From Defluviitaleaceae bacterium (GTDB lineage: Bacteria; Bacillota; Clostridia; Lachnospirales; UBA5962): DNA of 25,886 bases. The stretch is from the NCBI GenBank assembly GCA_009787435.1, contig WRFW01000219.1, positions 1-25,886 on the forward strand. Reading direction: 5' to 3'. The notes below the pieces were generated by a model, which worked only from the letters and a program-made list of their open reading frames with translations, searched no databases and was not told the origin of the DNA. The position numbers and the translations under genes were made by a program. Positions 15,661-22,759 of the stretch are shown here, in pieces. How positions within the stretch are numbered: the stretch's first letter is position 1; each line of letters opens with the position of its first letter.

Positions 15661-15870
15661 ATGAATGAATTTATAATTTTACTCGCAAAAATTATGGCAG
15701 TCGCTTTTTTACAAAGCTTATTTGAAACTTTTGTAAATCTTAGCAAAAGACCATATTTAGCAAAGTTCGTTAGTGCCATATTTTTTTTGCTATGCGTTTA
15801 TTTTTTGGCAGCTTTCGTTTTCGATAGGCTTGAAATTTTTCAAAAATTACTAAAGGGAGTTTCCAATTAA
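15661..15870 (+). CDS. small hypothetical membrane protein, 69 aa
   Basis: An unrecognised 69-aa protein with two predicted membrane segments, residues about 3-22 and 35-53. A short basic loop (NLSKRPYLAK) lies between them and a charged tail ends in FDRLEIFQKLLKGVSN. The composition looks coding, and the hydrophobic/basic pattern is what a small integral membrane protein shows. There is no ribosome site. TATACT at 15650-15655 ends 5 nt before the ATG, which could make this another leaderless gene, but no convincing -35 is present. The downstream lipid kinase has its own promoter. It could also be a chance ORF, so confidence is moderate. Confidence 0.5.
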   Translation: MNEFIILLAKIMAVAFLQSLFETFVNLSKRPYLAKFVSAIFFLLCVYFLAAFVFDRLEIFQKLLKGVSN

Positions 15871-15928
15871 AATAAACTTAACTCCGTTGTTTGGTAAAAG
15901 AAAATTTGTAAACCAAAGGTTTAGTCTC

Positions 15929-15957
15929 TATACAAATGTATAAAAAAAGTGTATAAT
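15929..15957 (+). promoter_or_regulatory. lipid kinase promoter, apparently leaderless
   Basis: TATACA at 15929-15934 and TATAAT at 15952-15957 are 17 nt apart, the same boxes and spacing as at trmB. The -10 ends 6 nt before ATG 15964, which places the expected first transcribed base on the A of the start codon. No ribosome site precedes it. Confidence 0.65.
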
Positions 15958-15963
15958 AGAGTT

Positions 15964-16869
15964 ATGAAAAATAGAGCTTTGAAAAAACTTAAGCTAATTT
16001 ATACACACACAGCAGGAAATGGAACATTTAAAACAGAGTTAGACACAGTATTTTCTATATTATCGCCTGTATATGATATTAGTATTTTTAGAGCAAATGA
16101 TTTGCTTGAAATAAAAAAATTTATGCAGCAATTAGAGCGGGATGAATACCACACAATAGTTGCTGCAGGCGGTGATGGTACTATTAATACTGTTGCTTCG
16201 GCAATAATTAGCGGAAAATTAAATTCAGTGCTCGGAATAATACCTGCAGGCACTTCTAATGATTTTGCAAGGAAGATAGGCATAGAGCGTTCTTTTTCTT
16301 CAGCAGCTGAACTCATTAGAGATACTAATATAAAAGAAATAGACATAGGCTTCGCAAACGATAGATTTTTTATAAATGTTTTTGGCATTGGAATTTTAAC
16401 TAATGTATCAAATTATGTTAACCAACATGCTAAAAGTGCTTTAGGAAATATGGCTTACTATTTTAAAGGCTTAGAAAAAATGTTTCAAAAATTAGAGCCT
16501 ATGCGATTAAAAGTAACTACTTCAAACACAGTCTATGAAGATGAATTTTTGTTTTTATTAGCTTTAAACAGTGGTGCTGCAGGCGGGTTTGATAAATTAG
16601 TAAAAAATGCAGACATTTCAGATGGCGTATTTGATTTTATAGGCGTTGTAAATAAAGGACCCGCTACAATACCTACCCTTTTTATACGCTTAATGATGGA
16701 CGAACACTTAACAGACGAACGTGTAATTTATTTTAAAGATAGAAATATAAAAATAGAATCTTTGGAAAATAAAAGAGACTTTGAAACTAATGTGGACGGT
16801 GAGAGAGGTCCAAAGCTTCCTATAAAAGTTAGCTTGGAACATAAAAAACTAAAGATTTACGGAGTTTAA
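15964..16869 (+). CDS. diacylglycerol/lipid kinase family protein (DagK/YegS type)
   Basis: A 301-aa lipid kinase of the DAGK catalytic-domain family, which phosphorylates diacylglycerol or a related lipid at the membrane face. The nucleotide site is AAGGDGTINTVASAI at about residues 66-80, followed by GIIPAGTSNDFARKIG, both highly diagnostic. The C-terminal part contains LALNSGAAGGF and ETNVDGERGPKLP, the usual VDGE motif. A GTG at 15949 would add five residues, but that codon overlaps the promoter -10 region. ATG 15964 is therefore preferred, giving a leaderless mRNA. The argS gene starts 3 nt after the stop, so the two form an operon. The exact lipid is not determined by sequence; DgkB is the best-known Gram-positive relative. 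Confidence 0.88.
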   Translation: MKNRALKKLKLIYTHTAGNGTFKTELDTVFSILSPVYDISIFRANDLLEIKKFMQQLERDEYHTIVAAGGDGTINTVASAIISGKLNSVLGIIPAGTSNDFARKIGIERSFSSAAELIRDTNIKEIDIGFANDRFFINVFGIGILTNVSNYVNQHAKSALGNMAYYFKGLEKMFQKLEPMRLKVTTSNTVYEDEFLFLLALNSGAAGGFDKLVKNADISDGVFDFIGVVNKGPATIPTLFIRLMMDEHLTDERVIYFKDRNIKIESLENKRDFETNVDGERGPKLPIKVSLEHKKLKIYGV

Positions 16870-16872
16870 CGA

Positions 16873-18534
16873 ATGAACATTAAAGAAGTTTTAGCAAAAA
16901 AAATATGCGAAATATTGAACGAAGAAGAAAGCAACATATATAAAACGATAGAGCAGCCAAAAGATAAGACTATTTTTGCTTTTCCTTGCTTTCGCTTCGC
17001 AAAAAATGCTGGCAAAAGCCCTGCTCAGCTTGCCGAATTTCTAGCCGAAAACCTTAGTGGGAAGCTTGAACTAGTTGAAAAAATTGAAGTAGTCAATGCA
17101 TATGTTAATTTTTTCATAAAGACAGACGTTTTAGCTAGTATCGTTTTAAAAAGAAGCTTAGAGCAAAAAAGTGATAACGGTAAAACTGTCGTTATAGATT
17201 TTTCTTCCCCTAATATTGCAAAGCATTTTCATATAGGGCATTTGCGGTCAACAGTTATAGGGGGTAGTTTAAGAAATATTTATAAATATTTAGGCTATAA
17301 TACAATAGGTGTAAACCATTTAGGTGATTGGGGCACTCAATTTGGTAAATTAATAGTCGCTTTTAAAAAATATTCTTCTATGGAAGAAGTTAAAGAACGT
17401 GGAATAGATGTTTTAATGGAGATTTACGCAAAATTTACGCAGGAAGCGAAAGAAGATGAAAGCTTAAACGATGAAGCCCGTTCATATACAGTAAAATTAG
17501 AGCAAGGCGATAAAGAAGCAACCGAGCTTTGGCAATACTTTAAAGCAATAAGCTTAAAAGAGTTTGATAAAGTTTATAAAAGATTAGGTATAGAATTTGA
17601 ATATATCTTGGGTGAAAGCTTTTATATAGATAAAACGCAAGCCGCATTAAACGAGCTCAAAGAAAAAGGTATCTTAGTTGAAAGCGAGGGTGCTATGATA
17701 GTAGAGCTTGAAGATAAGAAACTTCCCCCTTGCTTACTAATCCGCAAAGATGGCGGCACTCTCTATCATACGAGAGATTTAGCGGCTATTCTTTATAGAA
17801 AAAATGAATATAAATTTGATAAAATAATATATGTAACCGCTACAGACCAAATTACTCATTTCTCACAACTTTTTGCAGTAGTAGAAAAGCTAGGCTATAA
17901 TTTTGATATGCAGCACGCCCCTTTCGGTTTAGTAACTTTGCCAGAGGGTAAACTTTCAACTAGAGAGGGGCGTATAGTGCTAATGAGCGACCTTATAAAC
18001 CAAACTGTTTCAAAAGTTCGAGAAATTATAGAAGAAAAAAATCCCTCTTTGAAAAATAAAGATGAAGTTGCAGAGCAAGTTGGTGTTGGTGCTATAATCT
18101 TTAACGACCTTTTTAACGGGCGTATTAAAGATATAGTTTTCAGTTTTGAACACGTTTTAAATTTTGAGGGCGAAACAGGCCCTTTAGTTCAGTATACACA
18201 TGCAAGAGCGTGCTCTATTCTTCGCAAAGCGGATGAAAGCACAGAAAATATAGACTATACCCTTATTAAAGATGAATATTCACACGATTTATTATATACA
18301 TTATATATGTTTGAGCATAAATTAGAAGATGTAATAGCGAAAGATGAGCCGTATCTTCTTTCGAGATACTTAATAGAAGTGGCAGGGGCATTTAACCGTT
18401 TTTATCACAATGCACCTATACTAACTAGCGAAAAAGAATTAAAAAAAGCGAGACTTGCACTAGTAAAAGAAACAGTAAATACACTAAAAAAAGGGCTTAA
18501 TTTATTAGGTATAAAAGCACCAGAAGAAATGTAG
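16873..18534 (+). CDS. argS: arginyl-tRNA synthetase
   Basis: A class I aminoacyl-tRNA synthetase charging tRNA-Arg, 553 aa, normal length. It starts with the Add-1 domain at about residues 1-85. The HIGH motif, HIGHLRS, is at residues 120-126 inside SSPNIAKHFHIGH. The KMSKS-equivalent is KLSTREG at residues 360-366. The DALR anticodon-binding domain follows, ending in VKETVNTLKKGLNLLGIKAPEEM, the typical ArgRS C-terminus. Like most ArgRS, it has a degenerate KMSKS loop. GGAG lies about 9 nt before ATG 16873. It sits 3 nt after the lipid kinase and shares its promoter, so expression of this essential enzyme may depend on a leaderless transcript. Confidence 0.97.
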   Translation: MNIKEVLAKKICEILNEEESNIYKTIEQPKDKTIFAFPCFRFAKNAGKSPAQLAEFLAENLSGKLELVEKIEVVNAYVNFFIKTDVLASIVLKRSLEQKSDNGKTVVIDFSSPNIAKHFHIGHLRSTVIGGSLRNIYKYLGYNTIGVNHLGDWGTQFGKLIVAFKKYSSMEEVKERGIDVLMEIYAKFTQEAKEDESLNDEARSYTVKLEQGDKEATELWQYFKAISLKEFDKVYKRLGIEFEYILGESFYIDKTQAALNELKEKGILVESEGAMIVELEDKKLPPCLLIRKDGGTLYHTRDLAAILYRKNEYKFDKIIYVTATDQITHFSQLFAVVEKLGYNFDMQHAPFGLVTLPEGKLSTREGRIVLMSDLINQTVSKVREIIEEKNPSLKNKDEVAEQVGVGAIIFNDLFNGRIKDIVFSFEHVLNFEGETGPLVQYTHARACSILRKADESTENIDYTLIKDEYSHDLLYTLYMFEHKLEDVIAKDEPYLLSRYLIEVAGAFNRFYHNAPILTSEKELKKARLALVKETVNTLKKGLNLLGIKAPEEM

Positions 18535-18597
18535 ACTTTTGGTTTGCTAATTTAAATATATTAACTGTTGCAGGCACAAAATAAAGGGGGGTATATT

Positions 18598-19689
18598 ATG
18601 AAATGTACAATTTGCGATAACTCGTTTGTAGAAAAAGATATAGTAACTTTAGATAATAGAAAAATTTGTGTTAAATGTGTTTTAGATGGCAAGCATCAAA
18701 ATAAAGAAGAAAAACAATTTGCAGAAGAAGTTACACAAAATTTTTATAAAAAAGTTGAAAAACATGAAAAATTTGGCTTTATAAGATTTGTAAAATTATT
18801 TTTGCTAAGCTTTATTCCTATATTCCCTTGGGGGTTTAACTATTTATACTTAGGAAAAATGAAAATGGCAGTTCCTCTGTTCATAATATATTGTATATCT
18901 TTAACAGGAACACTTTTAATTTTGGAGCCTTTAATTTTATTACTTGGGCCTCCGCTTAGGTTTATAACTTTTATTCACAATCTAAGTTTAATAAAGAAGC
19001 GTTCACCACAAGTTACAAAAGCATTTGAAGAAAAATTTGGTGTGTATATAGTATTCTTATTTATAGGAATTGGGGCAACTTTTTTCACTTTTCTTCATTT
19101 GAATGTTTCCCCTAGCATTAATATAGGGCTTTTAGTAAGTGCTTCATTTATCTTTTCTGTTTGGCTTTCTTCTAAAAAGATTAGCAAAATTGATGAAAAA
19201 GATGGTTTCGGAATATTAGTTTCAGAAGCTGAAGAAAAAGTAGAAGTAAATGAAAAAGAAAACGAACTGCAAACTGAAGATATTTCAGAAGAAAAACAGC
19301 TTGCTAGTAATCTTCGCAGCTATACTCTAACACTAAATGGAACAAAACTACACAAAAACTTAGTTAAACTAAGCCAAACAACCGATAAAATAATAGCTTT
19401 TATCTCAGAAAATCCTAGAAAGAGGCGAAACTTAAATAAATTTTTTGAATATTATTTGCCGACTACTTTAGAGCTTTTGCAAAAATATACAATACTAATT
19501 AAGCATAACGAAGCAGGCGAAAATGTAACTAGCTCTAAAAAAAGTATAGAAGCCTTAGCAGAGGAATTAGAAAAAGCATTTTCAAACCAGTTAGATATGC
19601 TCTTTGAAGAAAAGAAAATAGATATAGACGCAGAAATAACCGTTATGAAAAACATAATGGAAAAAGAGGGTCTTTTAGACGCTGTATAG
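18598..19689 (+). CDS. zinc-ribbon, membrane and XpaC-like domain protein
   Basis: A 363-aa protein of mixed design. The N-terminus is a small zinc-binding module with C3xxC6 and C24xxC27. Next come hydrophobic helices at about residues 65-90, 95-120 and two more near 145-185, including a PWGFNYLYLGKMKMAVPLF segment like a TM2 domain. After an acidic linker, the C-terminal ~120 residues resemble the XpaC family (5-bromo-4-chloroindolyl phosphate hydrolysis protein), with the typical FFEYYLPTTLELLQKY core. XpaC proteins often occur with TelA, not found here. The frame is open from 18568, but ATG 18598 follows AAGGGGGG at a proper distance. The activity of this combination is unknown. The stop is followed at once by repeat copy B. 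Confidence 0.8.
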   Translation: MKCTICDNSFVEKDIVTLDNRKICVKCVLDGKHQNKEEKQFAEEVTQNFYKKVEKHEKFGFIRFVKLFLLSFIPIFPWGFNYLYLGKMKMAVPLFIIYCISLTGTLLILEPLILLLGPPLRFITFIHNLSLIKKRSPQVTKAFEEKFGVYIVFLFIGIGATFFTFLHLNVSPSINIGLLVSASFIFSVWLSSKKISKIDEKDGFGILVSEAEEKVEVNEKENELQTEDISEEKQLASNLRSYTLTLNGTKLHKNLVKLSQTTDKIIAFISENPRKRRNLNKFFEYYLPTTLELLQKYTILIKHNEAGENVTSSKKSIEALAEELEKAFSNQLDMLFEEKKIDIDAEITVMKNIMEKEGLLDAV

Positions 19690-19802
19690 TTTTTTAGAGT
19701 TTCATAAAAAATTAAATTTTTAGCGTAGCCATGGCAACCTAATAACAGGCTATTTTAAACGCATCTTTCTAAAAAATTCTAAGTTTTTAGAGTTGCTCAA
19801 AT
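19690..19802 (+). repeat. structured intergenic element, copy B
   Basis: The right 60 nt align with copy A (AAC-G..., CTTTCTAAAAA, TAAGTTTTTAGAG, CTCAA, TATAAAAAAAT). Hairpins are kept: TAAAAA/TTTTTA at 19705-19722, AGCC/GGCT at 19727-19751, and GCATC/GTTGC extended by TCTAAAAA/TTTTTAGA at 19761-19796. In the last stem, two base pairs differ from copy A by changes on both sides. As in copy A, it starts right after an upstream stop codon and precedes a plus-strand gene. Confidence 0.7.
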
Positions 19803-19873
19803 ATAAAAAAATTATTTTCATATTACAGTTTTTTATAAAGATTTTTTCCAAAAAAAGCTTAGGAGGTATTTTA

Positions 19874-20527
19874 ATGAGTAAAATAATTAGCACAGTTAAA
19901 GACCCTGTGAGCATGTTAACTCACCTTATATGGGCGGTTCTTTCAATACCTGTTACCGTAATATTAATAGCACTTGCAGCTATTTATGCAACAACTGCAC
20001 ATGTTGTAAGTTTTTCAATTTTCGGTGCAAGTTTAATCTTATTATACACAGCAAGCACAGTATACCATTGGGTTCCTGTTAAAAAGCTTCAAATGCTTTT
20101 AAAACGGATAGACCATTCAATGATTTTCGTATTAATAGCGGGTTCATATACACCGCTCAGTATAATAGTATTAACGGGTGCTTGGAGCATTGGAATGATA
20201 GTTTCAATTTGGTCTATAGCTGTTATTGGTATCATATTAAAAATATTTTGGATAAATATGCCTAGGAAGCTTAGTGCAGGAATTTATATAGCTATGGGGT
20301 GGGCAGCTATTATAGCAGTCCGCCCGATAACAGAAGCCCTTTCGCCAAGCGGGCAGCTTTTGCTTTTGGCTGGCGGGGTAATGTATACTATAGGCGGTAT
20401 TTTTTACGCTCTGAAATGGCCGCCTTTAAAATTTAAGCTATGGGGTTTTCATGAAATTTTTCACCTTTTTATAATGGCAGGCTCAGCTTTTCACGTAGCT
20501 TTAATGTTTCTAGTGTTATGGATGTAA
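19874..20527 (+). CDS. trhA: hemolysin III family membrane protein (TrhA/PAQR type)
   Basis: A 217-aa seven-helix membrane protein of the HlyIII/PAQR family. The N-terminal DPVSMLTHLIWAVLSIP and the internal STVYHWVP, RIDHSMIFVLIAGSYTP and FHEIFHLFIMAGSAFH blocks hold the conserved His/Ser/Asp residues thought to bind zinc. Despite the name, most bacterial members act in membrane homeostasis; B. subtilis YplQ/TrhA and E. coli TrhA are linked to membrane energetics or fluidity. The frame is open from 19793, but ATG 19874 is the start since AGGAGG at 19861-19866 lies 7 nt upstream and the upstream extension is not family-like. It probably forms its own unit or follows the upstream gene through repeat copy B. 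Confidence 0.9.
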   Translation: MSKIISTVKDPVSMLTHLIWAVLSIPVTVILIALAAIYATTAHVVSFSIFGASLILLYTASTVYHWVPVKKLQMLLKRIDHSMIFVLIAGSYTPLSIIVLTGAWSIGMIVSIWSIAVIGIILKIFWINMPRKLSAGIYIAMGWAAIIAVRPITEALSPSGQLLLLAGGVMYTIGGIFYALKWPPLKFKLWGFHEIFHLFIMAGSAFHVALMFLVLWM

Positions 20528-20537
20528 TATGGCATGT

Positions 20538-20638
20538 CTAAAATATGCTAATGATTTTCTTTAAACTGCTTCAAAGTTTCGGTTGTAAAAAAATCCTTAA
20601 CTGCTCGTTAGTTTTCTTCTTTCATGAACATATTTTAG
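20538..20638. repeat. spaced 10-bp inverted repeat upstream of bactofilin
   Basis: CTAAAATATG at 20538-20547 and CATATTTTAG at 20629-20638 are exact reverse complements, 81 nt apart. Similar GGCAT/ATGGC bases lie outside them. The spacer holds AAACT/AGTTT as a small hairpin. It resembles the ends of a small non-coding element but has no ORF. Confidence 0.45.
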
Positions 20639-20680
20639 GCTTCACCATGATGGCAAATATTGGAAAAGAAAAATTTACTA

Positions 20681-20709
20681 TATACAAAACGGTAAATATG
20701 TGTTAAAAT
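20681..20709 (+). promoter_or_regulatory. bactofilin promoter with extended -10
   Basis: TATACA at 20681-20686 and TAAAAT at 20704-20709 are 17 nt apart, with TG at 20701-20702 giving an extended -10. The leader of about 75 nt carries GTGTTA...TAACAC, an inverted repeat at about 20752-20778, then GGGAGG before the ATG. Confidence 0.65.
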
Positions 20710-20792
20710 GTATTCATAACTATTAATAAAATATTAATAAACATTAAAAAAGTGTTAACAAAAAGCTTGCTAACACACTAAGGGAGGCAATT

Positions 20793-21194
20793 ATGGCATT
20801 TGGTAAAAAAGCCATTCAAGAAGAGGAATTTGAAACTTCCTCTATAATTGAAAGTGGCATTTTAATAGAAGGTCAAAAGTTTTCAGGCTCTAGTAATGTC
20901 CTCGTTCGTGGAATTATAAAAAGTAAAGTGGAATTAGATGCAGATTTAACAGTCGATTTTGAAGGTCTTATTGAAGGTGAAGTTAACTGTAATAATATTA
21001 TAATTCGTGGTAAAATACTTGGGAATGTAACTGCTAATGGTTCTTTATTAATCGCAAATGAAGGTGCTATAACAGGTGATATCTCTTGCACAACTTTAGA
21101 AGTGCAAGCAGGTGGTAAGTTTATCGGCAGTTGTAATCAAGTTGCCGAGCCTGTTATAAAGAGAAAAGAACTTAAAATAGTAGGCGAAGGTTAA
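20793..21194 (+). CDS. bactofilin family polymer-forming protein
   Basis: A 133-aa bactofilin (DUF583), a small beta-helical cytoskeletal protein that polymerises without nucleotide. After a short disordered N-terminus come regular short turns: SSIIESGILIEGQKFSGS, VLVRGIIKSKVELDADL, FEGLIEGEVNCNNIIIRGKILGNV, ANEGAITGDISC and so on. The recurring 'G.i.G.i' steps every 17-18 residues are typical of the right-handed beta helix. Bactofilins help place wall enzymes and shape cells, and in some clostridia and bacilli affect motility. The start ATG 20793 follows GGGAGG by about 6 nt. Gene context gives no partner; no M23 peptidase is adjacent, unlike the common bacM arrangement. A shared terminator follows at 21264-21295. 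Confidence 0.9.
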   Translation: MAFGKKAIQEEEFETSSIIESGILIEGQKFSGSSNVLVRGIIKSKVELDADLTVDFEGLIEGEVNCNNIIIRGKILGNVTANGSLLIANEGAITGDISCTTLEVQAGGKFIGSCNQVAEPVIKRKELKIVGEG

Positions 21195-21263
21195 TTTAAA
21201 AGTTTTTATAGAAGTTATTAACGCTTAGAACTATTGTTTTATAGCTTGTAGGCAAGGGCTATT

Positions 21264-21295
21264 AAAAAGGGTCTATAGAAGGCCCTTTTTCTTTT
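21264..21295. terminator. bidirectional terminator shared by bactofilin and the minus-strand operon
   Basis: AAAAAGGGTC (21264-21273) pairs with GGCCCTTTTT (21281-21290, one G-U), with a 7-nt loop. TTTTTCTTTT follows on the plus strand. The structure covers the stop codon and last codons of the minus-strand repressor gene (KKKGLL), so one arm is coding. Confidence 0.85.
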
Positions 21296-21668
21296 CAAGT
21301 TTATCTAAAAATGTGCTTAATTTTTCTATCGTGTCTATTGAAATGCTATGCTCTATAGCACAAGCTTCATCTTCTGCTTTTTGTTCTTCAACCCCTAAAA
21401 TATCTTTTAAAAAACGCCTTAATATTATATGCCTAGTTTCCACATTCTTTGCTATACACTCACCATTTATAGTTAAATATACTGGACCATAGCTTTCGTG
21501 TGTTACTAATCCTCTTTCTTTTAAATTTTTTATAGCTTTATTCACACTTGGCTTGCTAAGGTTTAAAGTATTTGCTATATCGGTTACACGCACCCCGCCT
21601 TTTCCATTTGAAAGAGCTAGTATAGCTTCTAAATAATCTTCTTCTGAATTTGAAATTACTTTTTGCAT
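21273..21668 (-). CDS. DtxR/MntR-type metal-dependent transcriptional regulator
   Basis: A 131-aa two-domain metalloregulator. Residues 1-65 form the winged helix (VRVTDIANTLNLSKPSVNKAIKNLKERGLVTHE) and the rest is the dimerisation/metal domain; the SH3-like domain of DtxR is absent, as in MntR. Likely metal ligands are D11, E14, H80, C103, E106 and H107. D11 is the MntR-type residue (D8 in B. subtilis), while C103 in DEACAIEH is the DtxR/IdeR type (C102), so the site looks hybrid between Mn and Fe forms. ATG 21668 has GGAGGTG just upstream and overlaps the end of cca. It is the third gene of the rhomboid-cca operon. Its targets may include the nearby sod, which is inference. Confidence 0.88.
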   Translation of the reverse strand: MQKVISNSEEDYLEAILALSNGKGGVRVTDIANTLNLSKPSVNKAIKNLKERGLVTHESYGPVYLTINGECIAKNVETRHIILRRFLKDILGVEEQKAEDEACAIEHSISIDTIEKLSTFLDKLEKKKGLL

Positions 21669-22759
21669 TTTAACACCTCCATTAAAAGCTGTTTTTTATC
21701 ATTTTTTTCTTTCTCTTCGTGAACTATATTTAATAAATAGCTTAGCACCTCACCTATTTGCTTTCCTGTGATACCTAGTTCCATAATATCTTTGCCTGTT
21801 ACTTTTAAATCTTTTAAAAAAATTGGCTCTCTTTCTATTCCATTAAAAGTTTTATCAAATTCCAAGGTGTGTAATTTTAATAGCCTATAGAAATTTTCAA
21901 AGCCTATTTTATTAATTATTTTTTTTGCTTCATACCTATTTTGCGGCTTTTTTGAGCTTTGCAAATGTGCCACATCTTCAATTTCTTTATTTGAAAATTT
22001 TAGATTTTTCAGCGTCTCTTTCGTAATGCTTAAAAGAGCTAATCGAATTATTAAATCTTTCGGTGTATTTATAATTTTTTCATAGTCTAGTTTTATATTT
22101 AGTGTTTTTTGAAAAATGATATTTAAAAGCTTCATATTTTCTAAATGGTCGCTCAAAATTGTTTTTTTTAATTCTGTTGCAATTCTTTCTACACTTATAT
22201 TTTTTATGAGGTGTGTTTTTTCGTTTATAGCATTTAAAGTTTCTTTTTCTATATCAAAGCCTAATTGGCAGCTAAATCTTATTGCTCTTAATATTCTCAG
22301 TGCGTCTTCTTCAAATCTTTTTGAGGGTTCTCCAACACCTTTAATTATTTTTTTTTCAATATCTTCTTTCCCTTGAAATGGGTCTATAAAATTTAAGCCA
22401 TCATAAGCTATTGAGTTTATTGTGAAGTCTCTTCTTTTTAAATCTTCTATTAAGTCTGTTGTAAATTCTACACCTAAAGGGTGGCGGTTATTTTTATATT
22501 CACCGTCTATTCTATAAGTCGTTACTTCTATGGGCGTTTTATTTATTATTACTGTTATAGTTCCATAGTTTGCCCCTGTGTCTATAGTTTTTTCAAATAG
22601 GGCTTCTATTTCGTGTGGTTTAGCGTTTGTAGTTATATCATAATCTTTTGGTGTTATTTTCATTATATAATCACGCACACATCCGCCAACTAAATAAGCT
22701 TCAAATCCATTTGCTTTTAATTTATTTATAACGCTTTGTGGTTCTTTATCTATCTTCAT
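21656..22759 (-). CDS. cca: CCA tRNA nucleotidyltransferase
   Basis: A class II nucleotidyltransferase of 367 aa that adds or repairs the 3' CCA of tRNAs. The head domain has LVGGCVRD at about residues 23-30 and the metal-binding DYD in KDYDITTNA. These are followed by GTITV, RRDFTINSIAYDG, and the EEDALRILRAIRFSCQLGF neck motif. The C-terminal part is shorter than in the 400-450-aa forms with an HD domain and is divergent. A CCA-adding rather than poly(A) role is inferred from overall similarity and the lack of another candidate here. The ATG at 22759 overlaps the rhomboid stop by 14 nt, with GAGG upstream inside that gene; the 3' end overlaps the repressor gene by 13 nt. The three genes are thus a tight operon. 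Confidence 0.92.
   Translation of the reverse strand: MKIDKEPQSVINKLKANGFEAYLVGGCVRDYIMKITPKDYDITTNAKPHEIEALFEKTIDTGANYGTITVIINKTPIEVTTYRIDGEYKNNRHPLGVEFTTDLIEDLKRRDFTINSIAYDGLNFIDPFQGKEDIEKKIIKGVGEPSKRFEEDALRILRAIRFSCQLGFDIEKETLNAINEKTHLIKNISVERIATELKKTILSDHLENMKLLNIIFQKTLNIKLDYEKIINTPKDLIIRLALLSITKETLKNLKFSNKEIEDVAHLQSSKKPQNRYEAKKIINKIGFENFYRLLKLHTLEFDKTFNGIEREPIFLKDLKVTGKDIMELGITGKQIGEVLSYLLNIVHEEKEKNDKKQLLMEVLKCKK

Noticed and set aside
15999..16010. TTATACACA fits the loose DnaA-box consensus.
   Set aside because: A single match inside the lipid kinase coding region, with no cluster and no dnaA nearby.
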